A program made the translations under genes and the position numbers. Below are positions 1-11,924 of a DNA stretch of 64,000 nt, piece after piece (the stretch's first letter is position 1; the number at the start of each line of letters is the position of its first letter). This DNA is from Dendrocalamus latiflorus (taxonomy: Eukaryota; Streptophyta; Magnoliopsida; Poales; Poaceae): contig CM029617.1 of assembly GCA_017311315.1 (NCBI GenBank), positions 8,445,820 to 8,509,819 on the forward strand, written 5' to 3'. Below the pieces are notes generated by a model. The model worked only from the letters and a program-made list of their open reading frames with translations. It ran no database searches and was not told the DNA's origin.

Positions 1-910
1 GACATCATGCACGCACATTAACAGAACCATCACAGGCATAAAAGATCTAGACATGTAAACCAGGAAACTGTACATGAACAGATCTAATACGGAGAACATT
101 ACTGTTACGTACCGATGGTTCTGTTCTGATCGGTTTGCCGATGTAGACGCCGCAGGCACGGTGAGGATGACACGAAGTCGATGACGATTCGCCGAAGCCG
201 AACGACGAGGAAGACGAGCCAGAGCTACAGCGAGCAGTCGCGCAGAGCGCTTCCCAAAAACCTTATTCGCCCTCTCCCGGTGCAGGACTTCGAAGGCGAC
301 GGTTCCGGAGACCTGCTCTCCCGAACGACAGTGCACGCCGGCGGACGGGACGGAGTAGACTACGTGGGACGGCGCAGCACAATGGATGGAGGAGGCAAAA
401 CCCTAGATTGATTTTCGCATATCCTGTATGAAGGCGGCGGCTCCGTATTTATAGAAGACCAGGACGCGTGATCAAGACGCCTGCACGTTCTCCATAACTC
501 GTAACCGAACCGGATTAGCAACCGTAACCGATCCGGATTCACCGCCACTCAAAACAGCAAAATAAAACTGCAAAAGGAAGCCGCGTCTGCGCAAGCACCT
601 GGAGCGGATTTTGGCGGACCATTCACGCAGGTGCCGTGCGCCCGCGCCGCCCGCCCAGCCCAGCCCAGCCCAGCCCGGCCCGGTCCGGCGAGGCGAGGCG
701 AGCGAGCGCGCGCGTGTTATCCTCTAGTTCTCTCCCACACATGCCTCAAGTGGCTACGAGTGCACCATCCCTTTTAAGGTGGTCTTCCTCTCCTAGAACT
801 AGCAATATGGTACTAAAGGTCACATGCATGCCTCCTTTGCATGAGTGGGCCTTTGAGATTTAATAGGAATTATACTTATTATATGGGCTTGGCCCACATA
901 TAATCCAACA
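1..910 (-). repeat. Copia LTR A (left edge truncated by window)
   Basis: Matches 5232-6146 with offset 5231-5236, so about 50 bp are missing at the window edge. The minus-strand start TGTTGGATTA is at 910. A TATA box (TATAAATA, minus) is at 446-453. The U3 holds a CCCAG-type pentanucleotide run near 655-685. Confidence 0.93.
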
Positions 911-1462
911 ATCCCCCACCAGATCTCAAAGTCCCACAGAGATTTGCCTGAATTCCAATGTACTGTTTATATATCAGTATTTCGATGGAGACCGATTAAG
1001 GTTGAACATCCACCTAGAACTCCAAGCTACACTTACTCACAACTTGAACAATGGACTATGCCTTGAATTGCAAGTTTGGTGCAAGCAAGCTTCACTTAAA
1101 GACTTAACTGATACTAGGCCGCCAGTAGGCTACCCCTCGGTTGGAGCGTATAAGTCATACTCCTTGGTCTCTTCATGAGCTTAGTAGGAGATTACCCAAG
1201 ATCTCCATAGACTGCGACTAACAGTCGGGCTCATATAGGTGTGTTCTTTCAAGAACGCTCTGCAGGATAGCGTCTTCGCTTCTAAAAGCCAATGGAACAC
1301 ATTAAGACCTTAGTCAACCTGCCTTGCAGTTTCTGAGAGTATTGCATCTTCACATAGAGAGGGTTGAAATTACTCTCCTCCAGTTAACTAATGGCTTGTT
1401 TTTCCCAGATCCTAATTCACGGGATCTCCGATCACATAGGTTGGGTTACTACCATAGATAAC
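911..1462 (-). other. 3' untranslated internal region of copia unit 1
   Basis: About 550 bp between the pol stop and the polypurine tract. The tract is at 911-920 (minus strand GGTGGGGGAT). No coding potential is seen. The equivalent regions of units 2 and 3 are 6147-6698 and 11373-11924 and are nearly identical. Confidence 0.85.
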
Positions 1463-3880
1463 TCACATGGGTCTCATACCCATCTCCTTCGATGCACTAT
1501 CTATCACATTCCGTGATAGTCCCTTTGTAAAGGGATCTGCCAGGTTTTTATCTGTTTGGATGTAATCCAAGGTTATAACTCCGGAGTTTCTCAATTTCCT
1601 GACAGACTTCAATCGTCTCTTAACATGCCTAGACGATTTCATATTATCCTTAGAACTGTTCACTTTAGCGATAACGGTTTGATTATCACAGTTCATAAGG
1701 ATAGCTGGCACTGGCTTTTCCACCGTAGGTAGATCCATCAATAGATCTCGTAGCCATTCTGCCTCAACAATAGCAGTGTCTAGTGCCGCAAGCTCTGCTT
1801 CCATGGTTGACCTCGTCAAAATGGTCTGTTTGCAAGACCTCCATGAAACAGCACCACCACCAATAGTGAAAACATATCCACTAGTGGCTTTGATCTCATC
1901 AGCATCAGAGATCCAGTTGGAATCACTGTAACCCTCCAGCACCGACGGGTACCCAGTATAGTGAAGTCCAAAGTTCGAGGTACCTTTCAGATAGCGCAAC
2001 ACTCGCTCAAGCGCCTTCCAGTGATCATCTCCTGGGTTAGATGTAAATCGGCTCAATTTGCTCACAGCAAAGGAGATGTCTGGCCTTGTTGCACTAGCTA
2101 GGTACATTAGTGAGCCAATTATCTGGGAGTATTCCAACTGATTCCTAGCAATTTTCTTATTTTTACGAAGTAACACGCTAGGATCATAAGGTGTTGGAGA
2201 AGGCTTGCTGTCAGAAAAGCCAAAACGGCTCAAGACCTTTTCCACATAATGAGATTGCAAAAGTGTAATCCCATCCTCACCTCTAACCAATTTAATGTTT
2301 AGAATAACATCAACCACTCCCAGATCTTTCATCTCAAAGTTTTGGGACAAGAATGATTTGACCTCATTTATCACACTGATGTTTGTCCCAAAAATCAAGA
2401 TGTCATCCACATACAAACATAGAATAACTCCCTCACCCCCACCATAACGATAGTATACACATTTATCTGCCTCATTGACAGCAAAGCCTGCAGATGTCAG
2501 TGTTCTATCGAACTTCTCATGCCATTGCTTAGGGGCTTGTTTCAGACCATACAAAGATTTCAACAGTTTTAACACCTTGCCTTTTTGACCTTCTACTACA
2601 AATCCATCAGGCTGTTCCATGTAAATTTCCTCATCCAGCTCTCCGTTAAGAAAAGCTGTCTTAACGTCCATTTGATGAACGAGAAGACCATGTGAGGCAG
2701 CCAAAGCAAGTAGTACTCGAATTGTGGTCAGTCTAGCAACAGGTGAGTAAGTGTCAAAGAAATCTTCGCCTTCTTTCTGAGTATAGCCCTTGGCAACAAG
2801 CCGAGCCTTATATTTTTCAATAGTACCATCAGGCCTAAGCTTCTTTTTGAACACCCACTTGCACCCTACAGGTTTGCACCCATAAGGTTTATCTGTCAGC
2901 TCCCAGGTTCCATTAGCGATAATGGAATCCATTTCACTACGGACAGCCTCCTTCCAGTAGTCTGCATCAGGGGATGCATACGCTTCTGAAATAGACTTGG
3001 GAGTGTCGTCCACAAGGTACACAGTGAAATCATCACCAAAGGATTTGAATATCCTTTGTCTCTTGCTCCTTCTAGGAGCTCCACTGTCATCCTCCTCATT
3101 GACAAGTTCATGTGTATGTTCAAAAGGTTCAGGTGATGTGATTGAACTGGGAATTATTTCAGAAGGTTGACTAGTAGTGTTATGTGTATCCTTCATAGGA
3201 AAAATATTCTCAAAGAATGTTGCATCTCGAGACTCCATAATTGTACCAACATGCATGTCAGGTACCTCAGTTTTAACTATCAAAAATCTATAGGCAATGC
3301 TATGATTAGCATATCCCAGAAAAACGCAGTCCACAGTTTTAGGTCCAAGCTTGCGTTTCTTAGTTATTGGCACATTAACTTTCGCCAAGCACCCCCATGT
3401 ACGCAAGTAAGAAAGTGATGGTTTTCTCCCAATCCATATCTCGTATGGTGTTTTGTCCTTATTTCTGTTAGGAACTCTATTTAATACGTGATTAGACGTT
3501 AGCAAAGCCTCCCCCCACCATGCCTTAGGTAATCCCGCAGTATCTAACATGGCATTCACCAAGTCAGTCAACGTGCGGTTTTTCCTTTCGGCAATCCCAT
3601 TTGACTCGGGGGAATAAGGAGGCGTCCTCTCATGTATAATGCCATGTTCCTCACAAAATAAGTCAAATTCGTTTGAGAAATACTCTCCACCACGATCTGA
3701 CCTAAGTCTTTTTATCTTTCTATTTAACTGGTTTTCAACTTCTGCCTTATAGATTTTAAAATAGTCTAAAGCCCCATCTTTTGTTTTCAATAAATACACA
3801 TAACAGAACCTAGTTGCATCATCAATCAATGTCATGAAATATGGTTTACACTGCCACAAATATGGTTTACACACTGCCAC
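1463..3880 (-). CDS. Copia Pol, unit 1: truncated integrase, RT and RNase H
   Basis: 805 codons from the first Met. The integrase core starts abruptly at about residue 13 ([11 protein letters not shown]). It keeps catalytic D62 (SDRGGEY) and E98 (NGIAERKN), with 35 residues between them as in the DD35E family. The upstream HHCC zinc-binding region and the first catalytic Asp (normally in an HSDL/HTDL-type motif) are absent, so integrase is predicted dead. The retroviral-type reverse transcriptase spans about 320-570, with D405 in DVKTAF and the YVDD box at 490-493. RNase H follows, with D653 in YSDSNW and MEAEL at 693-697. Copia elements normally have one gag-pol ORF. Here pol is out of frame with gag across a duplicated 21/23-bp junction, so translation would need a frameshift or another start. 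In unit 1 the residue before DVKTAF is the usual Met. Confidence 0.9.
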   Translation of the reverse strand: MAVCKPYLWQCKPYFMTLIDDATRFCYVYLLKTKDGALDYFKIYKAEVENQLNRKIKRLRSDRGGEYFSNEFDLFCEEHGIIHERTPPYSPESNGIAERKNRTLTDLVNAMLDTAGLPKAWWGEALLTSNHVLNRVPNRNKDKTPYEIWIGRKPSLSYLRTWGCLAKVNVPITKKRKLGPKTVDCVFLGYANHSIAYRFLIVKTEVPDMHVGTIMESRDATFFENIFPMKDTHNTTSQPSEIIPSSITSPEPFEHTHELVNEEDDSGAPRRSKRQRIFKSFGDDFTVYLVDDTPKSISEAYASPDADYWKEAVRSEMDSIIANGTWELTDKPYGCKPVGCKWVFKKKLRPDGTIEKYKARLVAKGYTQKEGEDFFDTYSPVARLTTIRVLLALAASHGLLVHQMDVKTAFLNGELDEEIYMEQPDGFVVEGQKGKVLKLLKSLYGLKQAPKQWHEKFDRTLTSAGFAVNEADKCVYYRYGGGEGVILCLYVDDILIFGTNISVINEVKSFLSQNFEMKDLGVVDVILNIKLVRGEDGITLLQSHYVEKVLSRFGFSDSKPSPTPYDPSVLLRKNKKIARNQLEYSQIIGSLMYLASATRPDISFAVSKLSRFTSNPGDDHWKALERVLRYLKGTSNFGLHYTGYPSVLEGYSDSNWISDADEIKATSGYVFTIGGGAVSWRSCKQTILTRSTMEAELAALDTAIVEAEWLRDLLMDLPTVEKPVPAILMNCDNQTVIAKVNSSKDNMKSSRHVKRRLKSVRKLRNSGVITLDYIQTDKNLADPFTKGLSRNVIDSASKEMGMRPM

Positions 3881-5144
3881 AAATATGGTTTACAGTCTTA
3901 TTGCAGAAATCTGATAGGGAAAAACGGAACAAGCCTCCGCACTCATAGCCTTTACCAATAAAATGTCCATGTTTAGACACGACTACTTTATTAGACTCAA
4001 ATACCAACTTAAGCCCGTCTCTACATAAACGGGAGCCACTAACGAGATTCTTGTCTATAGAAGGGACATGCTGCACGTTCTTCAGCTGCACGATCTTTCC
4101 CGAAGTAAACTTCAGATCTACCGTGCCAACACCATGAACAGTAGCATGTGACCCATTCCCCATTAGGACGGAGGAATCTCGGGCGACCTGATAAGAAGAA
4201 AACAACGAAATATCAGCACACACATGTACATTAGCTCCTGTATCAATCCACCAATTGGTAGATTGACTAACTGAAAGAACAGTAGGTAAATTACCATACC
4301 CAGTCCCATCTCCAGTCTTGCCAATGGTCACGTTGACAGACTTAGAAGTCTGTCCTACAGGTGCCTTCTTTCCTTTGCGTTGTGGGCACTTCTTGGCCAT
4401 GTGACCAGGCTCACCGCACACAAAGCAAGTTCTATCATCCTGATTGTTGTTGTTCTTCTTCTTCTTGAAGTTGGTTGTCTGTTGGGCTTTGACAAATTTC
4501 CCTTTGTTCTTGTTTGAGGGTTTCTGTACCACATTGGCACTAGACTGCCCTCCATCACCCTTAGACACAGCGTCCTTTTCCCGAGCTTTCTCCTCAATTT
4601 CAAGAGACCCAATCAGATTCTCAACAGAGTACTCTTGTCTCTTGTGTTTGAGTGCTGTTCCGAAATTCCTCCATGAAGAAGGTAATTTCGCAATAATACA
4701 TCCAGCCACAAACTTGTCGGGTAAGGCACACTTCAGGAGTTCGAGTTCCTTTGCAATGGCCTGTATCTCATGAGCCTGATCTACTACAGAACGGTTATCA
4801 ACCATCTTGTAGTCATGAAATTGCTCCATGACATACATGTCATTGCTGGCATCAGTAGCACCGTATTTGGAATTCAGTGCATGCCATAACTCCTTCGCGT
4901 CTGTCATGTGCATATACACCTCGCACAGACGGTCAGCAAGAACACTAAGAATGCATCCAACAAAGAGAGTAGTGGCAGTCTCGAATTCTTTCTGCTTTTC
5001 AGCGTCAAGAACACCTTCAGGCTTGCCATTACTAACCCAGAATACATTCATAGCAGTAAGCCACAGAGTGACCCTGATCTGCCATCTCTTAAAGTGCACA
5101 CCGGAGAACTTATCCGGCCTCAGTGCATCGGCAAATCCAGCCAT
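3867..5144 (-). CDS. Copia Gag-protease, unit 1
   Basis: 425 codons from the Met at 5144 ([13 protein letters not shown]), a typical plant copia Gag start. It lies 36 bp inside the inferred LTR edge at 5181. The frame is open further upstream through U5, so a longer product is possible but unlikely. The N-terminal part is a UBN2/DUF4219-like Gag. A basic lysine/asparagine-rich stretch lies at 207-235. A CCHC zinc knuckle (CX2CX4HX4C) is at 240-253. An aspartic protease with active-site DTG at 301-303 ([12 protein letters not shown]) follows. The frame stops at GSV 425, where the pre-integrase domain should begin. Unit 1 has H in [11 protein letters not shown] and M in DYKMVD, as in unit 4 and unlike units 2 and 3. 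Confidence 0.92.
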   Translation of the reverse strand: MAGFADALRPDKFSGVHFKRWQIRVTLWLTAMNVFWVSNGKPEGVLDAEKQKEFETATTLFVGCILSVLADRLCEVYMHMTDAKELWHALNSKYGATDASNDMYVMEQFHDYKMVDNRSVVDQAHEIQAIAKELELLKCALPDKFVAGCIIAKLPSSWRNFGTALKHKRQEYSVENLIGSLEIEEKAREKDAVSKGDGGQSSANVVQKPSNKNKGKFVKAQQTTNFKKKKNNNNQDDRTCFVCGEPGHMAKKCPQRKGKKAPVGQTSKSVNVTIGKTGDGTGYGNLPTVLSVSQSTNWWIDTGANVHVCADISLFSSYQVARDSSVLMGNGSHATVHGVGTVDLKFTSGKIVQLKNVQHVPSIDKNLVSGSRLCRDGLKLVFESNKVVVSKHGHFIGKGYECGGLFRFSLSDFCNKTVNHICGSV

Positions 5145-5180
5145 AGTAAAACCACAGTGCCTACAATAAGGTTTTTGGAT

Positions 5181-6146
5181 TGTTGAAAATATAAGCACAT
5201 GTAGGTTCAATTTATTCCATAAATTAATCATGACATCATGCACGCACATTAACAGAACCATCACAGGCATAAAAGATCTAGACATGTAAACCAGGAAACT
5301 GTACATGAACAGATCTAATACGGAGAACATTACTGTTACGTACCGATGGTTCTGTTCTGATCGGTTTGCCGATGTAGACGCCGCAGGCACGGTGAGGATG
5401 ACACGAAGTCGATGACGATTCGCCGAAGCCGAACGACGAGGAAGACGAGCCAGAGCTACAGCGAGCAGTCGCGCAGAGCGCTTCCCAAAAACCTTATTCG
5501 CCCTCTCCCGGTGCAGGACTTTGAAGGCGACGGTTCCGGAGACCTGCTCTCCCGAACGACAGTGCACGCCGGCGGACGGGACGGAGTAGACTACGTGGGA
5601 CGGCGCAGCACAATGGATGGAGGAGGCAAAACCCTAGATTGATTTTCGCATATCCTGTATGAAGGCGGCGGCTCCGTATTTATAGAAGACCAGGACGCGT
5701 GATCAAGACGCCTGCACGTTCTCCATAACTCGTAACCGAACCGGATTAGCAACCGTAACCGATCCGGATTCACCGCCACTCAAAACAGCAAAATAAAACT
5801 GCAAAAGGAAGCCGCGTCTGCGCAAGCACCTGGAGCGGATTTTGGCGGACCATTCACGCAGGTGCCGTGCGCCCGCGCCGCCCGCCCAGCCCAGCCCAGC
5901 CCAGCCCAGCCCGGCCCGGCCCGGCGAGGCGAGGCGAGCGAGCGCGCGCGTGTTATCCTCTAGTTCTCTCCCACACATGCCTCAAGTGGCTAGGAGTGCA
6001 CCATCCCTTTTAAGGTGGTCTTCCTCTCCTAGAACTAGCAATATGGTACTAAAGGTCACATGCATGCCTCCTTTGCATGAGTGGGCCTTTGAGATTTAAT
6101 AGGAATTATACTTATTATATGGGCTTGGCCCACATATAATCCAACA
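5181..6146 (-). repeat. Copia LTR B (966 bp), shared by units 1 and 2
   Basis: Runs TGTTG...CAACA on either strand. It is 3' LTR for unit 2 and 5' LTR for unit 1. The minus-strand U3 starts at 6146. The right edge is fixed by the rightmost LTR, where homology stops at 22431. The left edge is inferred from the TG...CA ends. The sequence just inside it (minus ATCCAAAAACC) is not the usual initiator-Met primer site, so this boundary is less certain. Confidence 0.88.
5677..5684 (-). promoter_or_regulatory. TATA box of the copia LTR promoter
   Basis: Minus-strand CTATAAATAC context, well placed for U3/R with transcription toward gag. The same box occurs at 446-453, 10913-10920 and 21992-21999 in the other LTRs. 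In every LTR it is followed by a GC-rich leader. Confidence 0.6.
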
Positions 6147-6158
6147 ACCCCCCACCAG
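6147..6158 (-). other. Polypurine tract of copia unit 2
   Basis: Minus-strand CTGGTGGGGGGT directly abuts LTR B. This is the expected primer position for plus-strand DNA synthesis. Equivalent tracts are at 911 and 11373. Confidence 0.7.
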
Positions 6159-6698
6159 ATCTCAAAGTCCCACAGAGATTTGCCTGAATTCCAATGTACT
6201 GTTTATATATCAGTATTTCGATGGAGACCGATTAAGGTTGAACATCCACCTAGAACTCCAAGCTACACTTACTCACAACTTGAACAATGGACTATGCCTT
6301 GAATTGCAAGTTTGGTGCAAGCAAGCTTCACTTAAAGACTTAACTGATACTAGGCCGCCAGTAGGCTACCCCTCGGTTGGAGCGTATAAGTCATACTCCT
6401 TGGTCTCTTCATGAGCTTAGTAGGAGATTACCCAAGATCTCCATAGACTGCGACTAACAGTCGGGCTCATATAGGTGTGTTCTTTCAAGAACGCTCTGCA
6501 GGATAGCGTCTTCGCTTCTAAAAGCCAATGGAACACATTAAGACCTTAGTCAACCTGCCTTGCAGTTTCTGAGAGTATTGCATCTTCACATAGAGAGAGT
6601 TGAAATTACTCTCCTCCAGTTAACTAATGGCTTGTTTTTCCCAGATCCTAATTCACGGGATCTCCGATCACATAGGTTGGGTTACTACCATAGATAAC

Positions 6699-9116
6699 TC
6701 ACATGGGTCTCATACCCATCTCCTTCGATGCACTATTTATCACATTTCGTGATAGTCCCTTTGTAAAGGGATCTGCCAGGTTTTTATCTGTTTGGATGTA
6801 ATCCAAGGTTATAACTCCGGAGTTTCTCAATTTCCTGACAGACTTCAATCGTCTCTTAACATGCCTAGACGATTTCATATTATCCTTAGAACTGTTCACT
6901 TTAGCGATAACGGTTTGATTATCACAGTTCATAAGGATAGCTGGCACTGGCTTTTCCACCGTAGGTAGATCCATCAATAGATCTCGTAGCCATTCTGCCT
7001 CAACAATAGCAGTGTCTAGTGCCGCAAGCTCTGCTTCCATGGTTGACCTCGTCAAAATGGTCTGTTTGCAAGACCTCCATGAAACAGCACCACCACCAAT
7101 AGTGAAAACATATCCACTAGTGGCTTTGATCTCATCAGCATCAGAGATCCAGTTGGAATCACTGTAACCCTCCAGCACCGACGGGTACCCAGTATAGTGA
7201 AGTCCAAAGTTCGAGGTACCTTTCAGATAGCGCAACACTCGCTCAAGCGCCTTCCAGTGATCATCTCCTGGGTTAGATGTAAATCGGCTCAATTTGCTCA
7301 CAGCAAAGGAGATGTCTGGCCTTGTTGCACTAGCTAGGTACATTAGTGAGCCAATTATCTGGGAGTATTCCAACTGATTCCTAGCAATTTTCTTATTTTT
7401 ACGAAGTAACACGCTAGGATCATAAGGTGTTGGAGAAGGCTTGCTGTCAGAAAAGCCAAAACGGCTCAAGACCTTTTCCACATAATGAGATTGCAAAAGT
7501 GTAATCCCATCCTCACCTCTAACCAATTTAATGTTTAGAATAACATCAGCCACTCCCAGATCTTTCATCTCAAAGTTTTGGGACAAGAATGATTTGACCT
7601 CATTTATCACACTGATGTTTGTCCCAAAAATCAAGATGTCATCCACATACAAACATAGAATAACTCCCTCACCCCCACCATAACGATAGTATACACATTT
7701 ATCTGCCTCATTGACAGCAAAGCCTGCAGATGTCAGTGTTCTATCGAACTTCTCATGCCACTGCTTAGGGGCTTGTTTCAGACCATACAAAGATTTCAAC
7801 AGTTTTAACACCTTGCCCTTTTGACCTTCTACTACAAATCCATCAGGCTGTTCCATGTAAATTTCCTCATCCAGCTCTCCGTTAAGAAAAGCTGTCTTAA
7901 CGTCCTTTTGATGAACGAGAAGACCATGTGAGGCAGCCAAAGCAAGTAGTACTCGAATTGTGGTCAGTCTAGCAACAGGTGAGTAAGTGTCAAAGAAATC
8001 TTCGCCTTCTTTCTGAGTATAGCCCTTGGCAACAAGCCGAGCCTTATATTTTTCAATAGTACCATCAGGCCTAAGCTTCTTTTTGAACACCCACTTGCAC
8101 CCTACAGGTTTGCACCCATAAGGTTTATCTGTCAGCTCCCAGGTTCCATTAGCGATAATGGAATCCATTTCACTACGGACAGCCTCCTTCCAGTAGTCTG
8201 CATCAGGGGATGCATACGCTTCTGAAATAGACTTGGGAGTGTCGTCCACAAGGTACACAGTGAAATCATCACCAAAGGATTTGAATATCCTTTGTCTCTT
8301 GCTCCTTCTAGGAGCTCCACTGTCATCCTCCTCATTGACAAGTTCATGTGTATGTTCAAAAGGTTCAGGTGATGTGATTGAACTGGGAATTATTTCAGAA
8401 GGTTGACTAGTAGTGTTATGTGTATCCTTCATAGGAAAAATATTCTCAAAGAATGTTGCATCTCGAGACTCCATAATTGTACCAACATGCATGTCAGGTA
8501 CCTCAGTTTTAACTATCAAAAATCTATAGGCAATGCTATGATTAGCATATCCCAGAAAAACGCAGTCCACAGTTTTAGGTCCAAGCTTGCGTTTCTTAGT
8601 TATTGGCACATTAACTTTCGCCAAGCACCCCCATGTACGCAAGTAAGAAAGTGATGGTTTTCTCCCAATCCATATCTCGTATGGTGTTTTGTCCTTATTT
8701 CTGTTAGGAACTCTATTTAATACGTGATTAGACGTTAGCAAAGCCTCCCCCCACCATGCCTTAGGTAATCCCGCAGTATCTAACATGGCATTCACCAAGT
8801 CAGTCAACGTGCGGTTTTTCCTTTCGGCAATCCCATTTGACTCGGGGGAATAAGGAGGCGTCCTCTCATGTATAATGCCATGTTCCTCACAAAATAAGTC
8901 AAATTCGTTTGAGAAATACTCTCCACCACGATCTGACCTAAGTCTTTTTATCTTTCTATTTAACTGGTTTTCAACTTCTGCCTTATAGATTTTAAAATAG
9001 TCTAAAGCCTCATCTTTTATTTTCAATAAATACACATAACAGAACCTAGTTGCATCATCAATCAATGTCATGAAATATGGTTTACACTGCCACAAATATG
9101 GTTTACACACTGCCAC
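6699..9116 (-). CDS. Copia Pol, unit 2: truncated integrase, RT and RNase H
   Basis: 805 codons, the same architecture and lesion as unit 1. Integrase keeps SDRGGEY and NGIAERKN but lacks the HHCC region and first Asp. YVDD reverse transcriptase and RNase H are intact. Differences from unit 1 include [11 protein letters not shown] near residue 33, Lys instead of Met before DVKTAF (residue 404), DLGVAD instead of DLGVVD, and RNVIN instead of RNVID near the end. The Lys is at a highly conserved position in plant copia RTs and may reduce activity (inference). Confidence 0.9.
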   Translation of the reverse strand: MAVCKPYLWQCKPYFMTLIDDATRFCYVYLLKIKDEALDYFKIYKAEVENQLNRKIKRLRSDRGGEYFSNEFDLFCEEHGIIHERTPPYSPESNGIAERKNRTLTDLVNAMLDTAGLPKAWWGEALLTSNHVLNRVPNRNKDKTPYEIWIGRKPSLSYLRTWGCLAKVNVPITKKRKLGPKTVDCVFLGYANHSIAYRFLIVKTEVPDMHVGTIMESRDATFFENIFPMKDTHNTTSQPSEIIPSSITSPEPFEHTHELVNEEDDSGAPRRSKRQRIFKSFGDDFTVYLVDDTPKSISEAYASPDADYWKEAVRSEMDSIIANGTWELTDKPYGCKPVGCKWVFKKKLRPDGTIEKYKARLVAKGYTQKEGEDFFDTYSPVARLTTIRVLLALAASHGLLVHQKDVKTAFLNGELDEEIYMEQPDGFVVEGQKGKVLKLLKSLYGLKQAPKQWHEKFDRTLTSAGFAVNEADKCVYYRYGGGEGVILCLYVDDILIFGTNISVINEVKSFLSQNFEMKDLGVADVILNIKLVRGEDGITLLQSHYVEKVLSRFGFSDSKPSPTPYDPSVLLRKNKKIARNQLEYSQIIGSLMYLASATRPDISFAVSKLSRFTSNPGDDHWKALERVLRYLKGTSNFGLHYTGYPSVLEGYSDSNWISDADEIKATSGYVFTIGGGAVSWRSCKQTILTRSTMEAELAALDTAIVEAEWLRDLLMDLPTVEKPVPAILMNCDNQTVIAKVNSSKDNMKSSRHVKRRLKSVRKLRNSGVITLDYIQTDKNLADPFTKGLSRNVINSASKEMGMRPM

Positions 9117-10380
9117 AAATATGGTTTACAGTCTTATTGCAGAAATCTGATAGGGAAAAACGGAACAAGCCTCCGCACTCATAGCCTTTACCAATAAAAT
9201 GTCCATGTTTAGACACGACTACTTTATTAGACTCAAATACCAACTTAAGCCCGTCTCTACATAAACGGGAGCCACTAACGAGATTCTTGTCTATAGAAGG
9301 GACATGCTGCACGTTCTTCAGCTGCACGATCTTTCCCGAAGTAAACTTCAGATCTACCGTGCCAACACCATGAACAGTAGCATGTGACCCATTCCCCATT
9401 AGGACGGAGGAATCTCGGGCGACCTGATAAGAAGAAAACAACGAAATATCAGCACACACATGTACATTAGCTCCTGTATCAATCCACCAATTGGTAGATT
9501 GACTAACTGAAAGAACAGTAGGTAAATTACCATACCCAGTCCCATCTTCAGTCTTGCCAATGGTCACGTTGACAGACTTAGAAGTCTGTCCTACAGGTGC
9601 CTTCTTTCCTTTGCGTTGTGGGCACTTCTTGGCCATGTGACCAGGCTCACCGCACACAAAGCAAGTTCTATCATCCTGATTGTTGTTGTTCTTCTTCTTC
9701 TTGAAGTTGGTTGTCTGTTGGGCTTTGACAAATTTCCCTTTGTTCTTGTTTGAGGGTTTCTGTACCACATTGGCACTAGACTGCCCTCCATCACCCTTAG
9801 ACACAGCGTCCTTTTCCCGAGCTTTCTCCTCAATTTCAAGAGACCCAATCAGATTCTCAACAGAGTACTCTTGTCTCTTGTGTTTGAGTGCTGTTCCGAA
9901 ATTCCTCCATGAAGAAGGTAATTTCGCAATAATACATCCAGCCACAAACTTGTCGGGTAAGGCACACTTCAGGAGTTCGAGTTCCTTGGCAATGGCCTGT
10001 ATCTCATGAGCCTGATCTACTACAGAACGGTTATCAACTATCTTGTAGTCATGAAATTGCTCCATGACATACATGTCATTGCTGGCATCAGTAGCACCGT
10101 ATTTGGAATTCAGTGCATCCCATAACTCCTTCGCGTCTGTCATGTGCATATACACCTCGCACAGACGGTCAGCAAGAACACTAAGAATGCATCCAACAAA
10201 GAGAGTAGTGGCAGTCTCGAATTCTTTCTGCTTTTCAGCGTCAAGAACACCTTCAGGCTTGCCATTACTAACCCAGAATACATTCATAGCAGTAAGCCAC
10301 AGAGTGACCCTGATCTGCCATCTCTTAAAGTGCACACCGGAGAACTTATCCGGCCTCAGTGCATCGGCAAATCCAGCCAT
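9103..10380 (-). CDS. Copia Gag-protease, unit 2
   Basis: 425 codons, starting at [10 protein letters not shown] (Met at 10380). The CCHC knuckle at 240-253 and protease DTG at 301-303 are intact. It carries D in ELWDALNSK and I in DYKIVD, shared with unit 3. It also has a private Gly-to-Glu change near residue 278 (KTEDGTG). The frame ends at the same lesion as in the other units. Confidence 0.92.
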   Translation of the reverse strand: MAGFADALRPDKFSGVHFKRWQIRVTLWLTAMNVFWVSNGKPEGVLDAEKQKEFETATTLFVGCILSVLADRLCEVYMHMTDAKELWDALNSKYGATDASNDMYVMEQFHDYKIVDNRSVVDQAHEIQAIAKELELLKCALPDKFVAGCIIAKLPSSWRNFGTALKHKRQEYSVENLIGSLEIEEKAREKDAVSKGDGGQSSANVVQKPSNKNKGKFVKAQQTTNFKKKKNNNNQDDRTCFVCGEPGHMAKKCPQRKGKKAPVGQTSKSVNVTIGKTEDGTGYGNLPTVLSVSQSTNWWIDTGANVHVCADISLFSSYQVARDSSVLMGNGSHATVHGVGTVDLKFTSGKIVQLKNVQHVPSIDKNLVSGSRLCRDGLKLVFESNKVVVSKHGHFIGKGYECGGLFRFSLSDFCNKTVNHICGSV

Positions 10381-10416
10381 AGTAAAACCACAGTGCCTAC
10401 AATAAGGTTTTTGGAT

Positions 10417-11372
10417 TGTTGAAAATATAAGCACATGTAGGTTCAATTTATTCCATAAATTAATCATGACATCATGCACGCACATTAACAGAACCATCAC
10501 AGGCATAAAAGATCTAGACATGTAAACCAGGAAACTGTACATGAACAGATCTAATACGGAGAACATTACTGTTACGTACCGATGGTTCTGTTCTGATCGG
10601 TTTGCCGATGTAGACGCCGCAGGCACGGTGAGGATGACACGAAGTCGATGACGATTCGCCGAAGCCGAACGACGAGGAAGACGAGCCAGAGCTACAGCGA
10701 GCAGTCGCGCAGAGCGCTTCCCAAAAACCTTATTCGCCCTCTCCCGGTGCAGGACTTCGAAGGCGACAGTTTCGGAGACCTGCTCTCCCGAACGACAGTG
10801 CACGCCGGCGGACGGGACGGAGTAGACTACGTGGGACGGCGCAGCACAATGGATGGAGGAGGCAAAACCCTAGATTGATTTTCGCATATCCTGTATGAAG
10901 GCGGCGGCTCCGTATTTATAGAAGACCAGGACGCGTGATCAAGACGCCTGCACGTTCTCCATAACTCGTAACCGAACCGGATTAGCAACCGTAACCGATC
11001 CGGATTCACCGCCACTCAAAACAGCAAAATAAAACTGCAAAAGGAAGCCGCGTCTGCACAAGCACCTGGAGCAGATTTTGGCGGACCATTCACGCAGGTG
11101 CCGTGCGCCCGCGCCGCCCGCCCAGCCCAGCCCAGCCCGGCCCGGCCCGGCGAGGCGAGGCGAGCGAGCGCGCGCGTGTTATCCTCTAGTTCTCTCCCAC
11201 ACATGCCTCAAGTGGCTAGGAGTGCACCATCCCTTTTAAGGTGGTCTTCCTCTCCTAGAACTAGCAATATGGTACTAAAGGTCACATGCATGCCTCCTTT
11301 GCATGAGTGGGCCTTTGAGATTTAATAGGAATTATACTTATTATATGGGCTTGGCCCACATATAATCCAACA
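10417..11372 (-). repeat. Copia LTR C (956 bp), shared by units 2 and 3
   Basis: Same TGTTG...CAACA ends as LTR B. It is 10 bp shorter, mainly through fewer CCCAG units near 11118-11150. The TATA box is at 10913-10920. It differs from its neighbours by scattered substitutions, such as the change near 10768 (ACAGTTTCG for ACGGTTCCG). Confidence 0.9.
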
Positions 11373-11924
11373 ACCCCCCACCAGATCTCAAAGTCCCACA
11401 GAGATTTGCCTGAATTCCAATGTACTGTTTATATATCAGTATTTCGATGGAGACCGATTAAGGTTGAACATCCACCTAGAACTCCAAGCTACACTTACTC
11501 ACAACTTGAACAATGGACTATGCCTTGAATTGCAAGTTTGGTGCAAGCAAGCTTCACTTAAAGACTTAACTGATACTAGGCCGCCAGTAGGCTACCCCTC
11601 GGTTGGAGCGTATAAGTCATACTCCTTGGTCTCTTCATGAGCTTAGTAGGAGATTACCCAAGATCTCCATAGACTGCGACTAACAGTCGGGCTCATATAG
11701 GTGTGTTCTTTCAAGAACGCTCTGCAGGATAGCGTCTTCGCTTCTAAAAGCCAATGGAACACATTAAGACCTTAGTCAACCTGCCTTGCAGTTTCTGAGA
11801 GTATTGCATCTTCACATAGAGAGGGTTGAAATTACTCTCCTCCAGTTAACTAATGGCTTGTTTTTCCCAGATCCTAATTCACGGGATCTCCGATCACATA
11901 GGTTGGGTTACTACCATAGATAAC

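Noticed and set aside
4444..5186. Plus-strand ORFs opposite copia gag
   Set aside because: Shadow frames of the gag gene, repeated in every unit with no recognisable domain.
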